NCBI RefSeq assembly: GCF_001983165.1
Contig: NZ_MNPU01000036.1
Location: 1-62,578 of the forward strand
Length of the DNA: 62,578 nt
DNA from: Pseudomonas gessardii
GTDB taxonomy: Bacteria > Pseudomonadota > Gammaproteobacteria > Pseudomonadales > Pseudomonadaceae
Reading direction: 5' to 3'
Each line of letters starts with the position of its first letter. The first letter of the stretch is position 1. Below are positions 26,084 through 34,369 of the stretch, piece by piece. The notes below the pieces were generated by a model. That model was given only the letters and a program-made list of their open reading frames with translations. It searched no databases and had not been told where the DNA came from. The translations under genes were made by a program, and so were the position numbers.

Positions 26084-26923
26084 TTAGCGGGCAATAGGTG
26101 TCAGGCGGATCAAGTGGATACGACGGCTATCGGCATTCAGGATGCGGAAGCGGTAGGCGCCGATCTCGGTGGTTTCGTTGCGCTTGGGCAGATGGCCAAA
26201 GGCACTCATTACCAGGCCGCCGACAGTGTCGAACTCATCGTCGGAGAATTCGCTGTCGAAGAACTCGTTGAAGTTCTCGATCGGCGTCAGTGCCTTGACC
26301 AGGAAGTCCCCGCTGGGCAGCGGCTTGATGTAGCTGTCTTCTTCGACGTCGTGTTCGTCTTCGATATCGCCGACGATCTGTTCCAGCACGTCTTCGATGG
26401 TCACCAGGCCTGCGACGCCGCCGTATTCGTCAATCACGATGGCCATATGATTGTGGTTGGCGCGAAACTCGCGCAGCAGCACATTCAGGCGCTTGGATTC
26501 AGGCACGAAGGTCGCAGGCCGCAGCAGGTCCTTGATGTTGAAGCTGTCGCCGTTCTCCTTGAGGATCAGCGGCAGCAGGTCCTTGGCCAGCAGGACACCC
26601 ATGACGTCGTCATGGCTTTCGCCGATCACCGGGTAGCGCGAGTGCGCCGAGTCGATCACGGCCGGGAGGAATTCCCGTGGGGTCTGGGTCGCCTTGATGC
26701 TGATCATCTGCGAGCGCGGGACCATGATGTCCCGGACTTGCAGGTCAGCCACCTGGATGGCGCCTTCGACGATGGCCAGCGCTTCGCTGTCCAGCAACTT
26801 GTTCTGATGGGCCTCGCGCAGCAGCTCCAGCAGCTCCTGGCGGTTTTTCGGCTCGTGGGCAAAAGCCTGGGTCAGTTTACCCAGCCATGACTTTTGCCCG
26901 TTGCTCGATCGGTCTTCGCTCAT
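26084..26923 (-). CDS. corC: CorC/YbeX CBS-domain protein
   Basis: The 279-aa cytoplasmic protein has two CBS domains (about residues 70-185, starting at VRDIMVPRSQM) and a CorC_HlyC domain at the C-terminus. It is linked to Mg/Co transport and, as YbeX, to ribosome maturation in E. coli. Blocks AIVIDEYGGVAGLVTIEDVLEQ are diagnostic. It lies between ybeY and lnt on the same strand, 42 bp after ybeY. Confidence 0.94.
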   Translation of the reverse strand: MSEDRSSNGQKSWLGKLTQAFAHEPKNRQELLELLREAHQNKLLDSEALAIVEGAIQVADLQVRDIMVPRSQMISIKATQTPREFLPAVIDSAHSRYPVIGESHDDVMGVLLAKDLLPLILKENGDSFNIKDLLRPATFVPESKRLNVLLREFRANHNHMAIVIDEYGGVAGLVTIEDVLEQIVGDIEDEHDVEEDSYIKPLPSGDFLVKALTPIENFNEFFDSEFSDDEFDTVGGLVMSAFGHLPKRNETTEIGAYRFRILNADSRRIHLIRLTPIAR

Positions 26924-26965
26924 AGCGATTACTCTAAATCCTTGATTGTTTCAGTTGAGTGTCGA

Positions 26966-27424
26966 TTAGTGTTCGTCGTCTGCATAGGGGTCAGGGTGCC
27001 CCAACTCTGCAAGCAACGTTCGTTCCAGAGCTTCCATTTCTTCGGCTTCTTCATCATCTATATGGTCGTAACCCAACAGATGCAAGCAGCCATGCATGAC
27101 CAGGTGGGCCCAGTGGGCCTCCAGGGCCTTGCCTTGTTCCTTTGCCTCGCGCTCCACCACCGCGACGCAGATCACCAGGTCACCCAGCAGCGGGATATCC
27201 AGCAGTTCATCCGGCACATCGGCGGGGAACGACAGCACATTGGTCGCGTAGTCTTTCTGGCGCCAGGTGTGATTCAGTTCGCGGCCTTCAGGTTCATCCA
27301 CCAGACGAATGGTCAGTTCTGAGTCAGCGCTGCGCTGGCGCAGGGCCAGTGTGCACCAGTGGCGGAACTGTTCTTCGCTGGGGGCTGGCGCTTGGGTGGC
27401 CAGTTGCAGATCAAGCTCAAGCAT
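26966..27424 (-). CDS. ybeY: Endoribonuclease YbeY
   Basis: YbeY is a metal-dependent RNase needed for 16S rRNA 3'-end maturation and ribosome quality control. The metal site HGxLHLxGYDH is visible as HGCLHLLGYDHID (about residues 112-124). The ATG at 27424 gives the usual 152 aa and overlaps the phoH stop by 8 bp. The open frame extends 21 codons upstream but without family similarity, so the internal start is preferred. Confidence 0.95.
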   Translation of the reverse strand: MLELDLQLATQAPAPSEEQFRHWCTLALRQRSADSELTIRLVDEPEGRELNHTWRQKDYATNVLSFPADVPDELLDIPLLGDLVICVAVVEREAKEQGKALEAHWAHLVMHGCLHLLGYDHIDDEEAEEMEALERTLLAELGHPDPYADDEH

Positions 27425-28421
27425 CGCGGCGGTTGTCCTTGGACAGCCCGTCGTCGCGGTGTTCAAAGCGCTCGTAGGCTTCGACAATGCGCTGTACCAG
27501 CGGGTGACGCACCACGTCCTTGGGCATGAAGTGGGTAAAGCTGATGCCCGGTACGTCCTTGAGCACCTCGATCACCTGGCCCAGGCCCGACTTGGTGCCC
27601 TTGGGCAGGTCGACCTGGGTGATATCGCCGGTGATCACGGCCGTGGAGCCAAAGCCGATGCGGGTCAGGAACATCTTCATCTGCTCGACGGTGGTGTTCT
27701 GGCTTTCGTCGAGGATGATGAAGCTGTTGTTCAGGGTGCGGCCGCGCATATAGGCCAGCGGGGCGATCTCGATCACCTGGCGCTCGATCAGCTTGGCCAC
27801 GTATTCAAAACCGAGCATTTCATACAGTGCGTCGTACAGCGGGCGCAGGTACGGGTCGATCTTCTGGGCCAGGTCGCCGGGCAGAAAGCCCAGTTTTTCG
27901 CCCGCTTCCACCGCCGGGCGCACCAACAGGATGCGGCGCACCTGTTCGCGCTCCAGGGCGTCCACTGCACAGGCTACGGCCAGGTAGGTCTTGCCGGTGC
28001 CGGCCGGGCCGATACCGAAGTTGATGTCGTTACCGAGGATTTCCTTGACGTAGCGCTGCTGATTCAAGCCCCGTGGGCGAATCATGCCTTTTTTGGTACG
28101 CAGCGCCACGCTGGCTTCGGCCACCGGGTTGTTGGCCAGGTCTTCTACGGCGGATTCCTGCAGGTACAGGTGCACGGTTTCCGGCGACAGTTCGCTACCC
28201 TTGGTTTCGCGGTAGAGGCGACGCAGCAGGTTTTCTGCAGACGTGGTGTGCTGGGGTTCGCCAATCAGCTCGAACTGGTTGCCGCGGTTGCGGATCTCGA
28301 TGCTCAGGCGTTGTTCGATCAGGCGCAGGTGCTCGTCGAACTGTCCGCACAGGTTGGCGAAACGACGAGCCTCAAACGGCTCGAGGAGGAAACGATGGGG
28401 TTCTGCTATGGGTGCGTTCAA
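27417..28421 (-). CDS. ybeZ: PhoH-family ATPase YbeZ
   Basis: YbeZ is a PhoH-like NTPase that works with YbeY in RNA metabolism. The 334-aa protein has Walker A GPAGTGKTYLA (about residue 140) and Walker B in FIILDESQNTT. It starts MNAPIAEPHRFLLEPF and its stop overlaps the ybeY start, indicating coupled translation of a physically interacting pair. A REP pair lies upstream between it and miaB. Confidence 0.95.
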   Translation of the reverse strand: MNAPIAEPHRFLLEPFEARRFANLCGQFDEHLRLIEQRLSIEIRNRGNQFELIGEPQHTTSAENLLRRLYRETKGSELSPETVHLYLQESAVEDLANNPVAEASVALRTKKGMIRPRGLNQQRYVKEILGNDINFGIGPAGTGKTYLAVACAVDALEREQVRRILLVRPAVEAGEKLGFLPGDLAQKIDPYLRPLYDALYEMLGFEYVAKLIERQVIEIAPLAYMRGRTLNNSFIILDESQNTTVEQMKMFLTRIGFGSTAVITGDITQVDLPKGTKSGLGQVIEVLKDVPGISFTHFMPKDVVRHPLVQRIVEAYERFEHRDDGLSKDNRRDA

Positions 28422-28536
28422 GGTTGCTTTTAGCCGCCCTTTGGCTGTTTAGGTGAAATAGAGGATAACGCCAGCCGCCGGTGTGCGAAAGCACTTAAAT
28501 GGCCTGGGTTCGCTCTCAGGAGCAACGAAGAACCCC

Positions 28537-28626
28537 TGTGGGAGCTGGCTTGCCTGCGATAGGGCCGGCCCATTCAAAAGAGATACCGCCTGTTACATCG
28601 CTATCGCAGGCAAGCCAGCTCCCACA
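28537..28626. repeat. REP palindrome pair
   Basis: Inverted copies of TGTGGGAGCTGGCTTGCCTG flank a spacer between ybeZ and miaB. Its presence suggests the two are separate transcripts or that the REP stabilises the mRNA segment. Confidence 0.9.
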
Positions 28627-28657
28627 TTTGATCTGCATTTATCCCGAATCCGCCGCG

Positions 28658-29986
28658 TCAGTTGATCAACGAGCCGCGCAGCGAGTGCGGTTGCGCCGCG
28701 TCGATGTGCACGTCGGCGAACTGGCCGATCAGCGTCGGGTTATCGCAACGGAAGTTGACGATCCGATTGTTCTCGGTGCGTCCCTGCAACTCGCCCGGGT
28801 CTTTTTTCGAGTAATCGGTGACCAGGATGCGCTGGGTCGAACCGACCATTTGTCGGCTGATCTCGAACCCCTGCTGATTGAGGCGATGTTGCAGCGCGTT
28901 CAGGCGCTCCTTTTTCAGCGCCTCCGGGGTTTCGTCCAGCAGGTCGGCAGCCGGGGTGCCCGGGCGCTGGCTGTAGACGAAGGAGTAGGAGAAGTCGAAA
29001 CCGACGTCTTCAATCAGCTTCATGGTCTGCTGGAAGTCTTTCTCGGTCTCGCCGGGGAAGCCGACGATAAAGTCCGAACTGATGCAGATGCCCGGCACGG
29101 CGGCGCGCAGTTTGCGCAGTTTGGACTTGTACTCCAGGGCCGTGTGGTTGCGTTTCATCGCCGAAAGGATGCGGTCCGAGCCCGATTGCACCGGCAAGTG
29201 CAGGTGCTTGACCAGCTCCGGCACTTCGGCGTGGGCCTGGATCAGGCTGTCGGAGAACTCCAGCGGGTGCGAGGTGGTGTAGCGAATGCGCTCGATGCCG
29301 TCTACCGCCGCGACCACGCGAATCAGCTCGGCCAGGTCCGCCAGGCGCCCATCGTGGGTCTGGCCCCGGTAGCCGTTGACGTTCTGCCCCAGCAGGGTCA
29401 CTTCGCGCACGCCGTTTTCGGCCAGGTGGATGATTTCCGCCAGCACGTCGTCGAACGGGCGGCTGACTTCTTCGCCACGGGTATACGGCACCACGCAGAA
29501 GGTGCAGTACTTGCTGCAACCTTCCATCACCGACACATAGGCACTGGGGCCGTCGATGCGTGGTTCGGGCAAATGGTCGAACTTTTCGATTTCCGGGAAC
29601 GAGACGTCCACCTGCGGCAGCTTGGTGATACGCGCAGCGTCGATCATTTCCGGCAGGCGGTGCAGGGTCTGCGGGCCGAAGACCACGTCGACATAGGGCG
29701 CGCGGTCGCGAATGGCGGCGCCTTCCTGGCTGGCCACGCAACCGCCGACGGCGATCACCATGTCCGGGTTGGCCAGTTTCAGTTCGCGCCAGCGGCCCAG
29801 CTGCGAGTAGACCCGGTCCTGGGCCCGTTCGCGGATCGAGCAGGTATTGAGCAGGATCACGTCGGCATCTTCGGCGCGAGCCGTGACTTCCAGGGCCTGA
29901 TGTTCACCCAGCAGATCGACCATGCGCGAGCTGTCGTACTCGTTCATCTGGCAACCGTGGGTTTCGATGTAAAGCTTCTTGGCCAT
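28658..29986 (-). CDS. miaB: tRNA-2-methylthio-N6-isopentenyladenosine synthase
   Basis: MiaB adds a methylthio group at C2 of i6A37 in tRNAs. The 442-aa protein (start at 29986, MAKKLYIETHGCQMNEYDS) has the UPF0004 domain with three Cys, the radical-SAM motif CSKYCTFCVVPYTRG and a C-terminal TRAM domain. Other conserved segments are GCVASQEG and LLGQNVNGYRG. It heads the miaB-ybeZ-ybeY-corC-lnt series. Confidence 0.97.
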   Translation of the reverse strand: MAKKLYIETHGCQMNEYDSSRMVDLLGEHQALEVTARAEDADVILLNTCSIRERAQDRVYSQLGRWRELKLANPDMVIAVGGCVASQEGAAIRDRAPYVDVVFGPQTLHRLPEMIDAARITKLPQVDVSFPEIEKFDHLPEPRIDGPSAYVSVMEGCSKYCTFCVVPYTRGEEVSRPFDDVLAEIIHLAENGVREVTLLGQNVNGYRGQTHDGRLADLAELIRVVAAVDGIERIRYTTSHPLEFSDSLIQAHAEVPELVKHLHLPVQSGSDRILSAMKRNHTALEYKSKLRKLRAAVPGICISSDFIVGFPGETEKDFQQTMKLIEDVGFDFSYSFVYSQRPGTPAADLLDETPEALKKERLNALQHRLNQQGFEISRQMVGSTQRILVTDYSKKDPGELQGRTENNRIVNFRCDNPTLIGQFADVHIDAAQPHSLRGSLIN

Positions 29987-30118
29987 GGGAATCGTCAACT
30001 GGTGGTAAAGAACCGCGCATTATAGGGGGCATGCCCATTGGTTCCTAGCACTGTGCATCGGGTGCCATGCTATAGTTCGCGCCCTCATTTATATCCGCCG
30101 ATGTGCTGCCCGCCCCCC

Positions 30119-30445
30119 ATGACCAAACGTGAAGCTCCAATCTACAAGGTGATTTTCCTTAACCAAGGCCAGGTGTTCGAAATGTACGCCAAGCAGATCT
30201 ATCAAAGTGATCTGTGGGGCTTTTTGGAAGTGGAAGAGTTCGTCTTTGGCGAGCGCACACAGCTGGTCGTCGATCCGGGCGAGGAAAAACTCAAGGCCCA
30301 GTTTGAAGGCGTGGTGCGCAGTTTTGTGCCGATGCATTCGATTGTGCGCATCGATGAAGTCGAACGCCTGGGCACGCCGAAGATCAGCGAGGCGCGGGGT
30401 GTGAGCAATGTCATGCCGTTTCCGATGCCGATGCCTGAGAAGTAG
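30119..30445 (+). CDS. DUF1820 family protein
   Basis: A 108-aa protein of the DUF1820 family, with unknown function, found in Pseudomonas and relatives. Characteristic segments are YKVIFLNQGQVFEMYAK and DLWGFLEVEEFVFGE. The ATG at 30119 begins MTKREAPIYK. It lies divergent from miaB with about 130 bp between, which includes a promoter-like TATAGT. No signal or membrane segment is present, and the C-terminus is Met/Pro-rich. Confidence 0.85.
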   Translation: MTKREAPIYKVIFLNQGQVFEMYAKQIYQSDLWGFLEVEEFVFGERTQLVVDPGEEKLKAQFEGVVRSFVPMHSIVRIDEVERLGTPKISEARGVSNVMPFPMPMPEK

Positions 30446-30466
30446 GCTTTTAGACCGCGTCGCGCC

Positions 30467-30540
30467 CATCGCAGGCAAGCCAGCTCCCACATTTGAATGT
30501 GTTCACAAATCAAAATGTGGGAGCTGGCTTGCCTGCGATG
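30467..30540. repeat. REP palindrome pair, tail-to-tail
   Basis: CATCGCAGGCAAGCCAGCTC and its inverse flank a short spacer (30493-30514). The unit order is reversed relative to the other pairs. It lies between the convergent DUF1820 and Sel1-repeat genes. Confidence 0.9.
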
Positions 30541-30563
30541 ACGTCAGAAGGGTTTAGATAACC

Positions 30564-31118
30564 TCAAGGCAGCGGCGAAAAAGGCGAACGCCCATCCGCA
30601 CTCTGCAATTCCTGCAGGTAATTGCGGAAAATCTGCCCCAGCACCTGGGTCGCCACTTCCAGCTCATCGCGCTGCATGTGTTCGGCCACTTCGTCAGCGG
30701 TGTCGAGCGCATCTTCGGCGCCATTGACCGCCGCCATCTTCAGCACGATATACGCCTGCACGTTATTGGCCGGTACGCCTTCGCCATGGAAGAACATGCT
30801 GCCCAGCTTGAACTGCGCCTCGGCATGCCCCTGCAACGAGGCCTTCTCAAAGAAGCTCAAGGCTTTATTGAGATCACGGGCAGGGTTTTTGTCGTCGTAG
30901 AAGAATTCGCCCAGCTCGTATTGCGCCTGCGCATCCCCGCCATCGGCCAGTGCCTGGCAGGCGCTCAGCGCCTCGGCCTGGCTGTCGGGCTGAGTATTGA
31001 GGGTGCAACGCCCCATCGCCGGGATCAACAATGAGTTACCGCCCGCTTGTGCATGCGCAAGCAGCGGCTGAAGGAGCAACAGGCAGCCCAGAACCAGGGT
31101 GCGGCCGGTGCGTTTCAT
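30564..31118 (-). CDS. Secreted Sel1/TPR-repeat protein
   Basis: The 184-aa precursor has a signal peptide (MKRTGRTLVLGCLLLLQPLLAHA) and two or three Sel1-like repeats: AQYELGEFFYDD, ALSFFEKASLQGHAEAQFKLG and MFFHGEGVPANNVQAYIVLKMAA. Sel1 repeats mediate protein contacts. The mature protein is predicted periplasmic. The exact function is unknown. It stands alone between a REP pair and hemL with about 225 bp of non-coding DNA toward hemL. Confidence 0.8.
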   Translation of the reverse strand: MKRTGRTLVLGCLLLLQPLLAHAQAGGNSLLIPAMGRCTLNTQPDSQAEALSACQALADGGDAQAQYELGEFFYDDKNPARDLNKALSFFEKASLQGHAEAQFKLGSMFFHGEGVPANNVQAYIVLKMAAVNGAEDALDTADEVAEHMQRDELEVATQVLGQIFRNYLQELQSADGRSPFSPLP

Positions 31119-31343
31119 GGGAATCGACTTACCTCTGACGGGGCGCGTGGAGCCACGTGGGGATCCAATAAGCGCGCATTATGAAATAAGCAGGCCTCTG
31201 CTTACAAAGTCTTTACTCGTTTTTCTGCTGCGTGGGCAAGTTATCTGCCGGATTGCAGGTGATTTCTCGAAAAAACGAGGAAATTTCTGTAAGCAAGGTA
31301 ACAAATCTGACGCCGCCAGGGGCGACGTCAGGTTGTGGCTGGC

Positions 31344-32627
31344 TTACTTCAATGCGGCGAAGGCACGTTCGGCAGCATCCAGGGTCAGTTTCAGCTCGGT
31401 CTCGCCATGGGCGATGGAGGTGAAACCGGCCTCAAAGGCACTCGGCGCCAGGTACACGCCACCTTCGAGCATCAGGTGGAAGAAGCGCTTGAACAGGTTG
31501 GCATCGCTGCCCATCACATCGTCAAAGGTCACGATGTCGTCGGCACCGCTGAAATACAGGCCGAACATGCCACCGGCCTGGGTCGTGACGAACGGAATGC
31601 CTGCTGCATCGGCGCGTTGTTGCAGGCCATCGAGCATGCGCGTGGTGTAGTCGCTTAACTCGGCATGGAAGCCCGGGCGGTTGATCAGGCGCAGGGTGGT
31701 CAGGCCGGCGGCCATGGCCAGCGGGTTACCGGACAGGGTGCCGGCCTGGTAGACCGGGCCCAGCGGCGCGATGTGCTGCATGATTTCGCGCTTGCCGCCG
31801 AAGCAGCCCACCGGCATGCCGCCGCCGATGATCTTGCCGAAGGTGCTCAGGTCCGGCGTCACGCCGTAGTAAGCCTGGGCGCCACCGAGGGCGACGCGAA
31901 AGCCGGTCATCACTTCATCGAAAATCAACACCACGCCGTGCTGGTCGCACAGGGTGCGCAGGCCTTCCAGGAAACCGGGCGCTGGCGGCACGCAGTTCAT
32001 ATTGCCGGCCACCGGCTCGACGATGATGCACGCCACCTCCTGGCCGACTTCGCTGAGCATGGTTTCGACGGCAGCGATGTCATTGAACGGCAGGGTCAGG
32101 GTGTGCTTGGCAAACGCCGCCGGCACGCCGGCCGAACTCGGTACGCCCTGGGTCAGCAGGCCGGAACCGGCCTTGACCAGCAGGCTGTCGGAGTGGCCGT
32201 GGTAGCAGCCTTCAAACTTGATGATGCTGTCGCGGCCGGTGAAACCACGGGCCAGGCGAATCGCGCTCATGGTCGCTTCGGTGCCGGAGCTGACCATGCG
32301 CACCATCTCCATCGACGGCACGATCGAGCACACCAGGTCTGCCATCTCGGTTTCCATGGCGGTGGGCGCGCCGTAGGACAGGCCGTGCTCCAGTTGCTTG
32401 CGTACCGCGTCCAGCACGTCGGGATGGCTGTGGCCAAGGATCATCGGGCCCCAGGAACCCACGTAGTCCACATAGCGCTTGTCATCTTCATCGGTGACGT
32501 AGGCGCCTTCGGCGTGCTTGAAGAACAACGGCGTGCCACCGACGCTCTTGAATGCGCGCACGGGGGAGTTCACACCACCGGGGATATGTTTCTGGGCATT
32601 GGCAAACAGGGTTTCGGAACGAGACAT
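31344..32627 (-). CDS. hemL: Glutamate-1-semialdehyde 2,1-aminomutase
   Basis: HemL converts glutamate-1-semialdehyde to 5-aminolevulinate, the second step of C5-pathway haem synthesis. The 427-aa class III PLP enzyme shows the PLP-lysine region LSTFGKIIGGGMPVG, VLIFDEVMTGFRV and YVDYVGSWGPMILGH. It lies 17 bp after thiE. The neighbours thiE and thiD are a frequent companion set in Pseudomonas. Confidence 0.97.
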   Translation of the reverse strand: MSRSETLFANAQKHIPGGVNSPVRAFKSVGGTPLFFKHAEGAYVTDEDDKRYVDYVGSWGPMILGHSHPDVLDAVRKQLEHGLSYGAPTAMETEMADLVCSIVPSMEMVRMVSSGTEATMSAIRLARGFTGRDSIIKFEGCYHGHSDSLLVKAGSGLLTQGVPSSAGVPAAFAKHTLTLPFNDIAAVETMLSEVGQEVACIIVEPVAGNMNCVPPAPGFLEGLRTLCDQHGVVLIFDEVMTGFRVALGGAQAYYGVTPDLSTFGKIIGGGMPVGCFGGKREIMQHIAPLGPVYQAGTLSGNPLAMAAGLTTLRLINRPGFHAELSDYTTRMLDGLQQRADAAGIPFVTTQAGGMFGLYFSGADDIVTFDDVMGSDANLFKRFFHLMLEGGVYLAPSAFEAGFTSIAHGETELKLTLDAAERAFAALK

Positions 32628-32644
32628 GGGCAGGCTCTCTGAAT

Positions 32645-33268
32645 TCAGGATTTAAGGAGTTCGTTGAAGGCGCGGGCGCGGCGCGTCACGTCCTGGGGGC
32701 TGTCGGCACCGAACAGGCCGTGGACCACCGCCAGCAGATCGGCACCGTGTTCCACCAGGGGCGCGGCGTTTTCCAGGGTGATGCCGCCGATCACGCAGAT
32801 CGGCACCTGCAAGCGCGCGCGGGCCTGGGCGAGCATTTCAACGGTGGCCGCGGGCGCGCCGGGCTTGGTCGTGGAATTGAAGAAACGCCCAAAGGCAACA
32901 TAGCTGGCGCCTTCGCGTGCGGCCTGTTCGGCCAGTTCGATCTGGCTGTGGCAGGTGGAACCGATGATGGCATTGCGCCCGAGCAGCGCCCGGGCCGGGG
33001 TCAGCGGGCCGTCGGTCTGGCCCAGATGTACGCCGACGCCCAGGCGCGCGGCCAGCTCGGCATCGTCGTTGATGATCAGTTGGGTCTTGTAGCGCGAGCA
33101 CAATTCACGCAGCGCCTCGGCTTCGCGCAGGCGCCGGGCCTCGTCGCTGCTTTTATCGCGGTACTGCAGCAAGGTCACGCCGCCTTCCAGCGCGGCCTCG
33201 ACGTAGGACAGGAACTTACCGGCCAATAGTTGGCTGTCGGTAATGGCGTACAGGCCACGTAGTTTCAT
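32645..33268 (-). CDS. thiE: Thiamine-phosphate synthase
   Basis: ThiE couples hydroxymethylpyrimidine diphosphate with the thiazole phosphate to make thiamine phosphate. The 207-aa TIM-barrel protein shows LLQYRDKSSDEARR, LIINDDAELAARLGVGVHLGQ and VCVIGGITLENAAPL. It lies between thiD and hemL on the same strand with gaps of 18 and 17 bp, so it is probably co-transcribed with both. Confidence 0.96.
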   Translation of the reverse strand: MKLRGLYAITDSQLLAGKFLSYVEAALEGGVTLLQYRDKSSDEARRLREAEALRELCSRYKTQLIINDDAELAARLGVGVHLGQTDGPLTPARALLGRNAIIGSTCHSQIELAEQAAREGASYVAFGRFFNSTTKPGAPAATVEMLAQARARLQVPICVIGGITLENAAPLVEHGADLLAVVHGLFGADSPQDVTRRARAFNELLKS

Positions 33269-33286
33269 CGAGCAGGCCCCTTGAGA

Positions 33287-34084
33287 TTACCCACAGAAAT
33301 CCAATGGCAGGCGACGCGGTACAAATTGGCCGTGGCCCAGTTGTTCGGCATCGCGCAGGGTGCGCCAGGTGTAATTGAGTGCCGACTCCACGGCGCTGGC
33401 CAGGCCTTCGCCCTGGGCCAGGCGACCGGCCAGGGCGCTGGCCAGGGTGCAACCGGAGCCATGATAGCTGCCAGGCAGGCGCTGGCAGGTGAAGGTGCGG
33501 CGCGTGCCGTCGCGGCTGTATAGGCGATTGTGCACTTCATGCTCGTCGCCGTGGCCGCCGGTGATCAACAGGTGCTTGATAAACGGCAGCAGTTTCTCGG
33601 CGCATTCGTCCGCCGTGCCGTCGGGCAGTTCGGCGAGGATGCGGGCTTCAGGCAGGTTGGGCGTGGCAATCAGCGACAGGGGCAACAGCCGCTCGCGCAT
33701 TGCATAGCCGACTTCATCCTTGCCCAGGCTGCCGCCGCCACCGGCGCGCAGCACCGGGTCGCAGACCACCGGCAGGTGTGGGTGCTGCTGGAGCAGTTCG
33801 ACCACGGTATCGACCATCACCGTGGAGCCGAGCATGCCCAGCTTGACCGCCGCAACTTGCGAGTCGCCGAGCACGGCATTGGCCTGGGCCAATACCCACT
33901 CGCGGTCGAGCACGCGGAAGTCGCTGACATTCACGGTGTTCTGCACGGTCAGCGCGGTCACGGCCGGGGCCGCATGACAGCCTTGGGCGAGCAGGGCTTC
34001 GATATCTGCCTGCAAGCCGGCGCCACCACTGGGATCATGGCCGGAGAGACAGAGGACAACGGGGCGAGAGCTGTAGATATTCAT
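33287..34084 (-). CDS. thiD: Hydroxymethylpyrimidine (phosphate) kinase
   Basis: ThiD phosphorylates HMP and HMP-P for thiamine synthesis. From the ATG at 34084 (MNIYSSRPVV) it is 265 aa. The ribokinase-fold signatures are VLCLSGHDPSGGAGLQADIEA at the N-terminus and PGSYHGSGCTLASALAG with the anion hole near the C-terminus. No TPP riboswitch is recognisable in the 285 bp upstream. That upstream stretch (34085-34369) otherwise holds nothing recognised. Confidence 0.94.
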   Translation of the reverse strand: MNIYSSRPVVLCLSGHDPSGGAGLQADIEALLAQGCHAAPAVTALTVQNTVNVSDFRVLDREWVLAQANAVLGDSQVAAVKLGMLGSTVMVDTVVELLQQHPHLPVVCDPVLRAGGGGSLGKDEVGYAMRERLLPLSLIATPNLPEARILAELPDGTADECAEKLLPFIKHLLITGGHGDEHEVHNRLYSRDGTRRTFTCQRLPGSYHGSGCTLASALAGRLAQGEGLASAVESALNYTWRTLRDAEQLGHGQFVPRRLPLDFCG

Positions 34085-34369
34085 GGTGCGCGAGCTTACC
34101 ACCAAACGCTTTTTGCGTGGCTGTTGGACGGTGCCTGTATTTCACACTGAAAGACGCGCAAAAATGGCTATAAGCCATCATTTATTTCCAGCCGTTGGCA
34201 CGCTGAAAGCCCCGTCCTAGAGCCTTTCAAAAAATTATTTCAATGGTGTCTTTTGGCCTTTACCGGCTATGCTAGAGTGGATCCAAACAACTTAATGTAT
34301 GCCGGTGTACGTCTTCTCAAAAGGAATGGGGGGCTTTTGACATCACCGGACAGGCCACGCTGGGGCTCT